Positions 1 to 7,304 are shown, counted from the first letter of the stretch. The stretch: 8,205 nt of DNA from Bryobacteraceae bacterium (GCA_947456995.1 CANGVB010000132.1:1-8205), one strand, 5' to 3'. Numbers and translations are program-made. Notes: generated by a model not told the origin, from the sequence alone.

Positions 1-2078
1 CCGAAGGCAATGCGATGCAGGCGCTGTGGCAGGCGCAGCAGATGAATATCCCGATTGACACGTATGCGTTGCGGGGACGGCAGAAGCCGCAGTTAAATAT
101 CGATGCCGTGAAGATGCCGCCGCAGGCATTTGCCGGAGAGAAGTTTCCGGTTGAGATCACTTTGAGGTCGCCTAAAGAGACTACGGCCCGGATTGAGTTG
201 AAGGCTGAAGGCAAGACAATCGGCTCTGGCGAATTGAAGCTGAAGCCTGGGGTGAATGAGCTGTCGATTACTTCGGCTGTGACTACCTCGGGTGTGATTC
301 ACATGTCGGGTACGCTTGGTGCGGGTGACTTGGGGGAAGCGAGTTTTGATCAGGCGATGTACATTCAGAAGCCGCGGATGCTATATGTGTCGCAGGACCC
401 GGACGGCACCGATGTGAACTTCATGCGCGCGGTGGATTCGTATCAGTTTGAAGTGACCAAGCTGGGTGAGCTGCCGCTGGATGCCATGCAGAAGTACGAA
501 GTGGTGGTGCTCAATAACCAGGATCTGCAGGGCTATTCGGCGAATGCGAAGGTGGCGATTGAGAACTATGTGAAGCGTGGTGGTGGCCTGCTGACGATTG
601 CCGGTGAGCGGAATCAGTATCTGGAGAAGAAGCCGGGTACGCCGGAGGATCCGCTGGAGCGTACGCTGCCGGCCAAGCTTGCGCCCCCGCGCAGCCCGGA
701 AGGTACTTGCGTTGTACTGATCGTGGACAAGAGCTCGTCGATGGAAGGCCGCAAGATGGAGCTGGCCCGGATTGCGTCGATTGGTGTGATCGAGAATCTG
801 CGCCCGACGGATTTGATTGGTGTGCTGATTTTTGACAACTCGCACCAGTGGGCTGTGCCGATTCGCAAGGCTGAAGACAAGGTGTTGATCAAGCGTCTTG
901 TGGCCGGGATTACGCCCGATGGCGGTACGCAGATTGCACCGGCGCTGACTGAGGCGTTCAAGAAGATTGTGCCGGTGAAGGCGACCTTCAAGCACATCGT
1001 GTTGCTGACGGACGGTATTTCGGAAGAGGGTGATTCGATCAACCTCGCTCGTGAGGCCGGTGCGCAGCGGGTTACGATTTCGACCGTTGGTTTGGGCCAG
1101 GACGTGAACAAGGGTTATCTCGAAAAGGTGGCTCAGTTCTCCAAGGGCAAGAGTTATTTCCTGACTGACCCGAGCGGCCTCGAACAGATTCTGTTGCGGG
1201 ACGTTATGGAGTTTACCGGGTCTACTGCCGTTGAGAAGCCGACTCAGCCGATTCTGATGCGGGCGGCGGAAATTCTGGAAGGTACGGGGATCGATAAGGC
1301 TCCGACTCTTAAGGGCTATGTGAAGTATGAATCGAAGCCGTCGGCTGATTTGCTGTTGACCGTGCCTGGCGAGAAAGCCAATACGCAGGACCCGTTGCTG
1401 GCTCGCTGGCAGTATGGGCTGGGCCGTGTGACGGTGTTTACTTCGGACGCCAAGAGCCGCTGGGCCGAGAGCTGGATGGCCTGGGCTGGCTTTGACCGTT
1501 TCTGGGGTAATGTGTTGCGCGACTTGTTGCCGCACTCGGAGACTGAGGATTCTTCGCTGACGTTTGACCCAACCAATCGCGAGCTTGAAGTGACCTATCG
1601 CCTTGCTTCGGGTGAAGATTCGAACGCCAAAGTGCCTGCGCTCTTTGTGTTTGGCGCGAATGGGTTTCAGCAGCCGGTGATGGTGCAGAAGGTGGCGGCT
1701 GGTGTTTATCGCGGACGGATTCTGATTGGGGATCGCACGGGATTGTTCCGTGTGCGGCCGGCAGAGACGACGCGGCTCTTCCCTGAAGTTGGGTTCTACC
1801 GCCAGGAGACGGAAGTGGTGGCCTACGGCAATAATCCTGCGATGCTGAAGCAGATTGCGAGCTTTAGCGGTGGCTTGTCCGAGCCGAAGGCGGGCGATGT
1901 TTTCCGAGGCGGCGGCAGACAGATTGAGACTTCACTCGCGCTGTGGCCGCTGCTGATTGGCCTTGCGATTTTGCTCAATCTGATTGAGCTGTTCTTGCGA
2001 AAGGGTGCGCGAGAGTACTTTGGCCGGGGCGGCGATGCCGCCCAGTCGACCAGCCTTAACCCAGTCGAAGCTTCGTAA
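1..2078 (+). CDS. Membrane-anchored VWA / GATase-like protein, 5'-truncated by window edge
   Basis: The reading frame is open from base 3, so the first ATG (base 15) is probably internal and the true N-terminus lies outside the window. Numbering from that ATG, residues about 30-115 look like a beta-rich, Ig/CARDB-type segment. Residues 121-230 resemble a class I glutamine-amidotransferase-like fold (RMLYVSQDP, later VKRGGGLLTIAGE), but with no cysteine, so it is unlikely to be an active amidotransferase. A von Willebrand A domain follows with a complete MIDAS: D238-x-S240-x-S242, T305 (GGT) and D333 (LLTDG), so it should bind a divalent metal and a ligand. Residues about 410-510 (including YGLGRVTVFTSD) match the segment that follows the GATase-like part in related proteins. 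One hydrophobic helix (about 643-664) followed by positive residues anchors the C-terminus, so the bulk is probably periplasmic. Full-length relatives usually carry N-terminal membrane helices (BatA-like). The ligand is unknown. The last 23 nt overlap the convergent methyltransferase gene. Confidence 0.85.
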   Translation, partial: EGNAMQALWQAQQMNIPIDTYALRGRQKPQLNIDAVKMPPQAFAGEKFPVEITLRSPKETTARIELKAEGKTIGSGELKLKPGVNELSITSAVTTSGVIHMSGTLGAGDLGEASFDQAMYIQKPRMLYVSQDPDGTDVNFMRAVDSYQFEVTKLGELPLDAMQKYEVVVLNNQDLQGYSANAKVAIENYVKRGGGLLTIAGERNQYLEKKPGTPEDPLERTLPAKLAPPRSPEGTCVVLIVDKSSSMEGRKMELARIASIGVIENLRPTDLIGVLIFDNSHQWAVPIRKAEDKVLIKRLVAGITPDGGTQIAPALTEAFKKIVPVKATFKHIVLLTDGISEEGDSINLAREAGAQRVTISTVGLGQDVNKGYLEKVAQFSKGKSYFLTDPSGLEQILLRDVMEFTGSTAVEKPTQPILMRAAEILEGTGIDKAPTLKGYVKYESKPSADLLLTVPGEKANTQDPLLARWQYGLGRVTVFTSDAKSRWAESWMAWAGFDRFWGNVLRDLLPHSETEDSSLTFDPTNRELEVTYRLASGEDSNAKVPALFVFGANGFQQPVMVQKVAAGVYRGRILIGDRTGLFRVRPAETTRLFPEVGFYRQETEVVAYGNNPAMLKQIASFSGGLSEPKAGDVFRGGGRQIETSLALWPLLIGLAILLNLIELFLRKGAREYFGRGGDAAQSTSLNPVEAS
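2027..2043. repeat. Perfect GC-rich inverted repeat (7-bp stem, 3-nt loop)
   Basis: GGGCGGC, loop GAT, GCCGCCC forms a perfect stem. It lies in the last codons of the VWA gene, just downstream of the stop of the convergent methyltransferase gene as read on the minus strand. No T-tract follows on either strand, so it is not a canonical intrinsic terminator, but it could slow or end transcription of either convergent gene or protect a 3' end. It may also be a by-product of GC-rich codons. Confidence 0.4.
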
Positions 2079-3282
2079 CGGTTTCGAGGTGGAAGGTTTG
2101 CGGGAAGAGATCGATGAGAACCATCTCTTCGACGTGATAGCCAGCAGCCATGAGCACCGCGAGATCGCGAACCAGGGTTGAAGGATCGCAGGATACGAGG
2201 CGAAGCTCGGGGGACTGTATGCGGGCCAATTGTTCTGCCGCTATTTTGCCGAGGCCGCTGCGTGGCGGGTCTGCGATGATGACGTCGGGCTTCTCGGTGA
2301 GATCGGTGAGGAAGGCATCGACGTTGGCCTGGGCGATGCGGACGTTTTCGACGTTGTAGGTTTTTGAATTGGCCTGCAGGTCGAACATGGCCACCTTGCC
2401 GGATTCTACTGCCGTTACTCGTTCAAAGGTCTTGGACAAGGGCAGGCTGAAGAGGCCGACACCGGCGTATAGATCAAGCACGTGCGAGCCGCTCAAGTTG
2501 CGGACGGTGAGGTCTGCGAGGGCGTCGACAAGGAAACGGTTCACCTGGAAGAAGCTGCGATAGCTGACCTTCCAGTCGTAGCCAGCGCCGGGGTAAGTGA
2601 TGGCACCGGACTTGACGCCGGGGACTTCGTGCTCCATCCAGTCGAAGAAGTGCTTGGCGATGGGAGCGTTGGTATCGACGACGTTGAGCTGCACGTCAGT
2701 CTCGTTGGTGAAGACTTCGAGCGACTTGAGGAACTTGGGGAAGCGGTGGTCTTTCGCGATCAGGTTCAGGACGCCCAAGACTTCATTGATCTTGGGCGAG
2801 GAGACCGGGCACTGATCGACGGGCACGAGTTTGTGGCTTGCGACTTCGAGGAAGCCGACCTTGCCGTCGTGGAAGTGGAACTGGGTGCGGTTACGATAGC
2901 CGAGGGGCTCGCCGCTGATGGTCTGGATTTCGCGATCGAGTTTGAGCTTGGCGCGGTCGAAGAGTTCGCGAAGGATTTCGCGCTTCCAGTGGAGCTGCTG
3001 CTCGTAGGAGAGTTGTTGGTACTGGCAGCCTCCGCATTTCTCGAAGTGGCGGCAGGGCGGCTCGACACGGTCTGGTGAGGCTTCGACGATCTGATCGACG
3101 CGGGCGTCAATGAAGTTTGACTTGCTTTTCTTGGCACTAGCTTCGACGAGATCGCCGGGCACCACCTTTGGAAGCAAGTAAACGCGGCCTTCGTGGCGGG
3201 CTAAGCCAGCACCGCCATACACAAGCTTTTCGATTCGAAAGGTTTGTGACGGGGAATCAGTGAGAGAATTGGAGTTCGACAT
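2056..3282 (-). CDS. 23S rRNA (uracil-5-)-methyltransferase, RlmC/RlmD/TrmA family
   Basis: This SAM-dependent enzyme should methylate C5 of a uridine in 23S rRNA (or tRNA) in the cytoplasm. From the ATG at 3282 it is 408 aa. Residues about 14-65 form a TRAM-type RNA-binding domain (KLVYGGAGLAR, VPGDLVEA). Four cysteines fit the RlmD [4Fe-4S] cluster: C77-x5-C83-x2-C86 and C158. FFQVN (Q246) is the family's Q motif. DLYAGVGLFSL (from D270) is SAM motif I, and DPPRSGL starts at D338. The nucleophile is C365 in SCDPSTL, and the proposed base is E400 in FHLE. All key residues are present. The start at 3282 was chosen because the TRAM domain begins about 14 residues later. Upstream starts (ATG 3330, TTG 3336) would add 16-18 residues encoded opposite trpS codons. 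None of these starts has a clear Shine-Dalgarno. The exact target base (U747, U1939 or tRNA U54 in E. coli numbering) cannot be told from sequence. Confidence 0.95.
   Translation of the reverse strand: MSNSNSLTDSPSQTFRIEKLVYGGAGLARHEGRVYLLPKVVPGDLVEASAKKSKSNFIDARVDQIVEASPDRVEPPCRHFEKCGGCQYQQLSYEQQLHWKREILRELFDRAKLKLDREIQTISGEPLGYRNRTQFHFHDGKVGFLEVASHKLVPVDQCPVSSPKINEVLGVLNLIAKDHRFPKFLKSLEVFTNETDVQLNVVDTNAPIAKHFFDWMEHEVPGVKSGAITYPGAGYDWKVSYRSFFQVNRFLVDALADLTVRNLSGSHVLDLYAGVGLFSLPLSKTFERVTAVESGKVAMFDLQANSKTYNVENVRIAQANVDAFLTDLTEKPDVIIADPPRSGLGKIAAEQLARIQSPELRLVSCDPSTLVRDLAVLMAAGYHVEEMVLIDLFPQTFHLETVTKLRLG
2066..2075. repeat. 10-bp perfect palindrome CGAAGCTTCG
   Basis: CGAAGCTTCG is self-complementary and sits inside the 23-nt region where the VWA gene and the methyltransferase gene overlap. 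A nine-base direct repeat, CCCAGTCGA, flanks it on the left (2041-2049 and 2060-2068). The sequence is coding on both strands, and no function can be assigned from sequence alone. Confidence 0.35.
3271..3274 (+). promoter_or_regulatory. Shine-Dalgarno of trpS
   Basis: GGAG followed by a 6-nt spacer (TTCGAC) precedes the ATG at 3281. It selects this start over an in-frame GTG at 3260. The site lies inside the antisense coding sequence of the methyltransferase (its third to fourth codons). Confidence 0.7.
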
Positions 3283-4267
3283 GAAAAAGAGGGTCTTATC
3301 GGGTGTGCAGCCCACCGGGAACCTGCACATTGGCAACTATTTAGGTGCGCTCAAAAACTGGACGAAGATTCAGTACGACTACGAGAGCATCTTCTGTATT
3401 GTGGATTTGCACGCGATTACAGTCTACCAATCGCCAGAGGAGTTGAAACGGAAGATCCTGGAGATCGCCGGTATCTTTCTCGCTTGCGGCATCGATCCGA
3501 AGCATTCGACGGTGATTGCGCAGTCGACGGTGCCGGGACATTCCGAGCTGTCCTGGCTGCTCACTTGCCTCACGCCGATTGGCTGGCTGGAGCGGATGAC
3601 GCAGTACAAATCGAAGGCTGCAGGACAAGAAACGATCCTTTCCGGCTTGATGCAGTATCCGGTCTTGATGGCCGCCGACATCCTGCTCTATCAGGCTTCG
3701 GTTGTGCCTGTTGGTGATGACCAGAGCCAACATCTGGAGCTGACTCGCGACATTGCCCAGCGCTTTAATTCGCTTTATGGCCAGACCTTTGTGATGCCTG
3801 AGACGAAGCTGCCGACGGTTGGAGCACGAGTGATGGGGCTGGATGAGCCGGAGAAGAAGATGAGCAAGTCTGCGCCAGGCAGCGGGCACGCGATTGCGCT
3901 GCTGGATCCGCCAGATTTGATTCGCAAGAAGTTCAACCGTGCTACGACGGATTCCAACCCGCATGTTGATTTTGAAACGATGGGGCCGGGCGTTCAGAAT
4001 TTGCTTGGCATCTATCAGGCCTTCAGCGAAGTGAGCGATGACGAGATGAAGGCGAAGTTCAGCGGTATGCGCTACGGGGACTTGAAGAAGACAGTGGCGG
4101 AGATGGTGGTGAGCCACCTTGAGCCGATCCAGAAACGGTTTGCTGAGATTACGTCTGAGCCTGGTTATCTGGCTGGGGTACTCGAAGAGGGACGTGCTCG
4201 TGTGGCACCGATTGCCGAGCAGACCGTACAGTTGACCAAGCAGCGTATGGGCGTATACAGCACCTGA
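3281..4267 (+). CDS. trpS: Tryptophan--tRNA ligase (TrpRS)
   Basis: This cytoplasmic class I aminoacyl-tRNA synthetase charges tRNA-Trp with tryptophan using ATP. The protein is 328 aa, the usual length for bacterial TrpRS. The ATP-binding HIGH-type motif is PTGNLHIGNY (H16 to N19) and the second signature is KMSKS (K193 to S197). MAADILLYQA with D133 corresponds to the tryptophan-recognising region, and GDDQSQHLELTRDIA (from about 145) is a family signature. The C-terminal helical part (about 250-328) is complete, so the gene looks intact. The start is set by GGAG six bases upstream. Its ATG shares the CATG palindrome with the divergent methyltransferase start, so any trpS promoter must lie within that gene's N-terminal codons. 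The MFS gene follows 6 nt after the stop. Confidence 0.98.
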   Translation: MKKRVLSGVQPTGNLHIGNYLGALKNWTKIQYDYESIFCIVDLHAITVYQSPEELKRKILEIAGIFLACGIDPKHSTVIAQSTVPGHSELSWLLTCLTPIGWLERMTQYKSKAAGQETILSGLMQYPVLMAADILLYQASVVPVGDDQSQHLELTRDIAQRFNSLYGQTFVMPETKLPTVGARVMGLDEPEKKMSKSAPGSGHAIALLDPPDLIRKKFNRATTDSNPHVDFETMGPGVQNLLGIYQAFSEVSDDEMKAKFSGMRYGDLKKTVAEMVVSHLEPIQKRFAEITSEPGYLAGVLEEGRARVAPIAEQTVQLTKQRMGVYST

Positions 4268-4273
4268 TGCCGT

Positions 4274-5548
4274 ATGGCTGACAACGCGGTTTCGCTCAAA
4301 GCTTACTGGACACTGTTGCGGACCAATCGCAATGTGCGGTTCTTGTGGTTCGCACAGGTGATCAGCGAGATGGGCGACTGGTTTTATGCCGTCGCGATTT
4401 ATAGCTTGTTGCTGGAGTTGACGGGCAGTGCCCGGAGTGTGGCGTTTGCGACCGTTGCGATGGTGTTTCCGCAGGTGCTGGTGTCGCCGATGGCGGGTGT
4501 TGTGAATGACCGTCTCAAGCGTCGGCAGGTGATGATTGTCGCCGATGTGGCGCGGTTCTTCATTGTGGGGGCGATGATCTTTGCGCAGTCTGCAGACCGT
4601 ATCTGGCTGGTCTACATGCTGATGTTTTTGGAGACGGTGATGTGGGCGTTCTTTGAGCCGGGACGGTCAAGTCTCATGCCGAATCTGTGCCGGGGAGAGC
4701 GAGAGACGCTGGTAGCGAATGCGCTGGGATCGACAACTTGGGCAGTAAATTTTTTTCTGGGGTCGGCGCTGGGTGGGCTGGTGGCGGCGAGCTTTGGACG
4801 CAATTCCGTTTTTGTGATCAATGCGTTTACGTTTCTTGTGTCGGCCTGGTTGCTGACGCGGATGCAGTTTGAAGAGAAGCATGTGGAGGGGCAGGGGCCG
4901 TTGCGGTTTCGCGAGTTGTTTGATTTTTCGCCCATTCTCGAGGGTTGGCGCTACATTCGCGAGCATGAACGGCTGAAGCCGATTCTGTTGATCAAGGGCG
5001 GGATAGGATTGATCGGAGCGAATTGGGTGTTGCTGCCGGTGCTCGGTGAAGGGCAGTTTCGTCTGGATGGATGGGGACTGGATTCGAGCCAGGCGGGGAT
5101 GCTTGGGATGAGTACGCTGATGGGCGCGCGGGGAATTGGGAGTTTCATTGGGCCGATGCTGGGAGCGCCGCTGGCGACGATGCAGCTTTCGCGATTGCGG
5201 TGGGGCATCACGCTGGGCTTTGGCATTGCCTGTGTTGGCTATCTGGGGCTTGGCTTGGCACCGAGCCTTGCGCTGGCCGCGCTGGCGGTTGTGGTTGGGC
5301 ATGCAGGGACATCGATGAACTATGTGTTCTCTTCGACGCTGGTGCAGACGCTGAGTGAGGATCGATTCCGGGGGCGGGTGACGAGTGCGGAATTTGCGTT
5401 GATGATGACCTCGATTTCACTTTCGAGCTTTTTTTCAGGCGAGGCGATTGATCGCGGGATGCCAGCGCAACAGGTGGCGATTTGTGTTTCTGCGTTGACG
5501 GTGATGCCGGTGCTGCTCTGGCTTTGGGCTACGCGGAAATGGTCGTAA
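4274..5548 (+). CDS. MFS transporter, EntS/macrolide-efflux-like (MFS_3)
   Basis: This polytopic inner-membrane carrier of the major facilitator superfamily is 424 aa with about 12 predicted hydrophobic helices. The N-terminal SEMGDWFYAVAIYSL is typical of the EntS/MefA-like group of proton-driven exporters. Motif A appears after helix 2 as AGVVNDRLKRR (D79, R80, R84). FEPGRSSLMPNL and the following VANALGS segment are also typical of this group, and GRNSVFVINAFTFL follows further on. The substrate cannot be inferred: the group includes siderophore and macrolide exporters and many uncharacterised members. The ATG lies 6 nt after the trpS stop and has no evident Shine-Dalgarno, suggesting co-transcription and translational coupling with trpS. 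Tryptophan-related function should not be assumed from this. The last 20 nt overlap the convergent kinase-like gene. Confidence 0.9.
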   Translation: MADNAVSLKAYWTLLRTNRNVRFLWFAQVISEMGDWFYAVAIYSLLLELTGSARSVAFATVAMVFPQVLVSPMAGVVNDRLKRRQVMIVADVARFFIVGAMIFAQSADRIWLVYMLMFLETVMWAFFEPGRSSLMPNLCRGERETLVANALGSTTWAVNFFLGSALGGLVAASFGRNSVFVINAFTFLVSAWLLTRMQFEEKHVEGQGPLRFRELFDFSPILEGWRYIREHERLKPILLIKGGIGLIGANWVLLPVLGEGQFRLDGWGLDSSQAGMLGMSTLMGARGIGSFIGPMLGAPLATMQLSRLRWGITLGFGIACVGYLGLGLAPSLALAALAVVVGHAGTSMNYVFSSTLVQTLSEDRFRGRVTSAEFALMMTSISLSSFFSGEAIDRGMPAQQVAICVSALTVMPVLLWLWATRKWS

Positions 5549-5975
5549 TTTTGGTGAAGCCTTCTGATTCGGTTGGGGGTTGAAGGCCGTAGAACATTTG
5601 CTCGATCACCTCTGTGGGGACCACTCGCGGGCGGCTGTTGTTGCGCTTGAGTGCCAGCGCAAGTGGGACGTCGAAGTGGACGGCCTCGGCTATCGCACCG
5701 TATTTGGTGATCAGGCGAAGCCAGTGTTTGCGGTCTCTGCGGCGCAGGTTTGTGGCGTCGAGGATGGTGGGGGAGGAGCCGATTTCAAGCCGGGTTCGCA
5801 AGAGATGGCGCATTGCGGCGAAGACTTTGCCGTGGATGTTCTGGTTGGTTTCGTCGCCGCTGAGAAGGAGGCGCATTTCGTCAGAGCTCAAAACTGTGCA
5901 GCCTTGAGCCCTGGCCCAGGTAGATTTTCCGGAGCCTGGAATTCCGATTAACAGGATCACCCTCGGTTGTGTCAC
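5529..5975 (-). CDS. Small P-loop kinase, polynucleotide-kinase-like (AAA_33)
   Basis: This 148-aa soluble protein is built almost only of a P-loop NTPase fold. Walker A is GIPGSGKST (K17, S18) right after the first beta strand. LSSDEMR (D32) matches the substrate-binding position of T4 Pnk/zeta-type kinases. ILDATNL (D73) is the Walker-B-like strand. A lid with spaced arginines (KRNNSRPRVVP, R111, R115, R117) and the C-terminal PP/EGF segment complete the family pattern. The likely activity is phosphoryl transfer from ATP to a nucleic-acid 5'-OH or a small molecule. No phosphatase or ligase domain is fused or adjacent, so polynucleotide kinase is only one option. The start is GTG at 5975. 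An in-frame TAA lies four codons upstream, and the next in-frame GTG (5960) would cut into the first strand. The gene overlaps the MFS gene at its 3' end and the membrane protein start at its 5' end. Confidence 0.85.
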   Translation of the reverse strand: MTQPRVILLIGIPGSGKSTWARAQGCTVLSSDEMRLLLSGDETNQNIHGKVFAAMRHLLRTRLEIGSSPTILDATNLRRRDRKHWLRLITKYGAIAEAVHFDVPLALALKRNNSRPRVVPTEVIEQMFYGLQPPTESEGFTKITTISA

Positions 5976-7258
5976 TCTTTGAACTTAGAACAACTGTGGC
6001 GCGACGCACAAAAATCCTTTGGCTTTGTCTGTTTCTCATCCCTGTGGTGTGGCAACTTTGGGTGCCTCCTTATGTGGGGCTGGCCGACAATGGAGACTTT
6101 GCCAAAGTGGTGGGACGCTTCGGACTGACACCGGCTGATCCAGGGCCGCAGCCGACGTTTCACTTTTTTCACCGGCTTTGGAAAAGCGACAGCAATGCCT
6201 TTTGGATGAGCCCGTACTGGGGCATCGAGGTGTGGCTGGCCCAAGTCGCTTTGTGGGTGAGCCCGGCGAGGCCCTTTGATATTCGATGGCTCGGGCTGAT
6301 TCATGTGTTGATATTTGCCGGTGCTGCCTGGCTGCTGATTCAGAAACGAATTGCCGCAAATGTGTTTGCAGTTGTGGCCTTGACTGATGCGGCTTATGTC
6401 ACCTACTTCCAGAGTTTTTACTTCGATGCGGCGAGCATTGTGTTTCTGCTGCTGCTGTTTGCTGCCTGGTGGAGTGATCGGCCCTGGGTGATGGCGGTGG
6501 CGGGTTTTGGCTTTGCGCTGGCGAAGGCACCTCATGCGCCGCTGGCGATTGTTCTTGCGTTGATTTTATTGTTGGAGCGGAAGAGGAGTTTTTTGCCTGC
6601 TGCTTTGGCCTTACTGGTTGGCGGTGGCTATATGTTGAGCCAGACGAAGGATGAATACAAGGCGACTGCCTACTATAACCTTGCTTTCTTCAAGCTCGGG
6701 GTCATGGATCGAGGGGCACTGGATGCGCTCAAAATCCGGCCAGAAGACCATCGACTGCTGGGCACACATGCGTTTATGCCGGAGAGCCCGGCGCAGAATG
6801 AAGCGTGGTTGAAGCGCTTCTATCCGCAGGGTGGCTACGGCAATGCGCTTGCCTTTTATGCGAGCCATCCGCTGGTGGCGGCGCGGGTTCCGTGGAGCGA
6901 TTTGACGACTGAGGCACCTCAGATTCGGGCAGTGAACTTGGGGAACTACGAGCGCTCTACAGGGAAGGCCTACTGCACTCTAACGACGGCTTTTGGCTGG
7001 TATAGTGCGGCCAAGAGCTGGCTGTTTCGGGTGGTGCCCTGGCACGTGTTCTTACTGGTTCCCTTCGCGGTTTGGGTGATTGGGAAGAGGCCCCTGTTGT
7101 GGGCGGTGCTGGCGATTGGCGGCTACGAGTTTGCAGTTGCGTCGCTCGCGGATGCTTGCGAGACGTATCGGCATTTGCTGCTCTTTCATGTCGCGTACGA
7201 CCTTCTGATCTTCATGGCAATTTCTGAAATCCAATCGAAACGTACATCATCGGTATGA
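5969..7258 (+). CDS. Polytopic membrane protein, probable GT-C-type glycosyltransferase (WsfD-like)
   Basis: This 429-aa integral membrane protein has about 9-11 hydrophobic segments. After the first helix an acidic loop motif, ADNGDF (D40, D43), sits where GT-C glycosyltransferases place catalytic or metal-binding acids. A large hydrophilic region (about 225-345, from YYNLAFFKLG to ERSTGKAYC) with LLGTHAF is probably extracytoplasmic. From memory, this combination resembles the membrane family named for glycan hexose transferase WsfD, but I could not check an alignment. If that holds, it would transfer a sugar from a lipid carrier outside the membrane. The donor and acceptor are unknown. The start is taken as GTG 5969, which gives a short N-terminal tail before helix 1. 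GTG 5996 is an in-frame alternative that would remove the overlap with the kinase gene. Neither start has a strong ribosome binding site. The gene is probably co-transcribed with the downstream LPG-synthase-like gene. Confidence 0.7.
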   Translation: MSLFELRTTVARRTKILWLCLFLIPVVWQLWVPPYVGLADNGDFAKVVGRFGLTPADPGPQPTFHFFHRLWKSDSNAFWMSPYWGIEVWLAQVALWVSPARPFDIRWLGLIHVLIFAGAAWLLIQKRIAANVFAVVALTDAAYVTYFQSFYFDAASIVFLLLLFAAWWSDRPWVMAVAGFGFALAKAPHAPLAIVLALILLLERKRSFLPAALALLVGGGYMLSQTKDEYKATAYYNLAFFKLGVMDRGALDALKIRPEDHRLLGTHAFMPESPAQNEAWLKRFYPQGGYGNALAFYASHPLVAARVPWSDLTTEAPQIRAVNLGNYERSTGKAYCTLTTAFGWYSAAKSWLFRVVPWHVFLLVPFAVWVIGKRPLLWAVLAIGGYEFAVASLADACETYRHLLLFHVAYDLLIFMAISEIQSKRTSSV

Positions 7259-7304
7259 TGGGGTGTTGGAACCAATAAACGTCGAAAAAAAGAGTGTTCC
7301 ATCC

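Noticed and set aside
381..1535. 384-aa open frame on the minus strand across the VWA gene
   Set aside because: It is rich in R, H, Q and L with no recognisable domain, as expected for the antisense of a strongly coding gene with biased third positions. The plus-strand gene has a complete MIDAS.
2482..3078. 198-aa plus-strand open frame antisense to the methyltransferase
   Set aside because: Its composition (D, E, V, A, L) is the mirror of the methyltransferase codons. It has no domain, and the minus-strand gene has every catalytic residue.
3244..3270. TTGTGA at 3244-3249 as a trpS -35 element
   Set aside because: No acceptable -10 hexamer is found at 16-18 nt, so I do not call a promoter.
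3260..3280. GTG at 3260 as an alternative trpS start
   Set aside because: It adds seven residues not typical of TrpRS and has no ribosome binding site, whereas ATG 3281 has GGAG at 6 nt and gives the usual MKKRVLSG-type N-terminus.
3341..4117. 258-aa minus-strand open frame across trpS
   Set aside because: Its arginine/histidine-rich composition is typical of antisense reading, and trpS is unmistakable on the plus strand.
5559..5587. 6-bp inverted repeat GCCTTC/GAAGGC near the MFS/kinase convergent end
   Set aside because: The stem is short with a 17-nt loop and no T-tract, and lies in kinase coding sequence. It is too weak to call a terminator.
7267..7301. 6-bp inverted repeat TGGAAC/GTTCCA between the last two genes
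   Set aside because: The loop is 23 nt with no extension of pairing. It is compatible with chance, and no regulator or riboswitch motif is visible.
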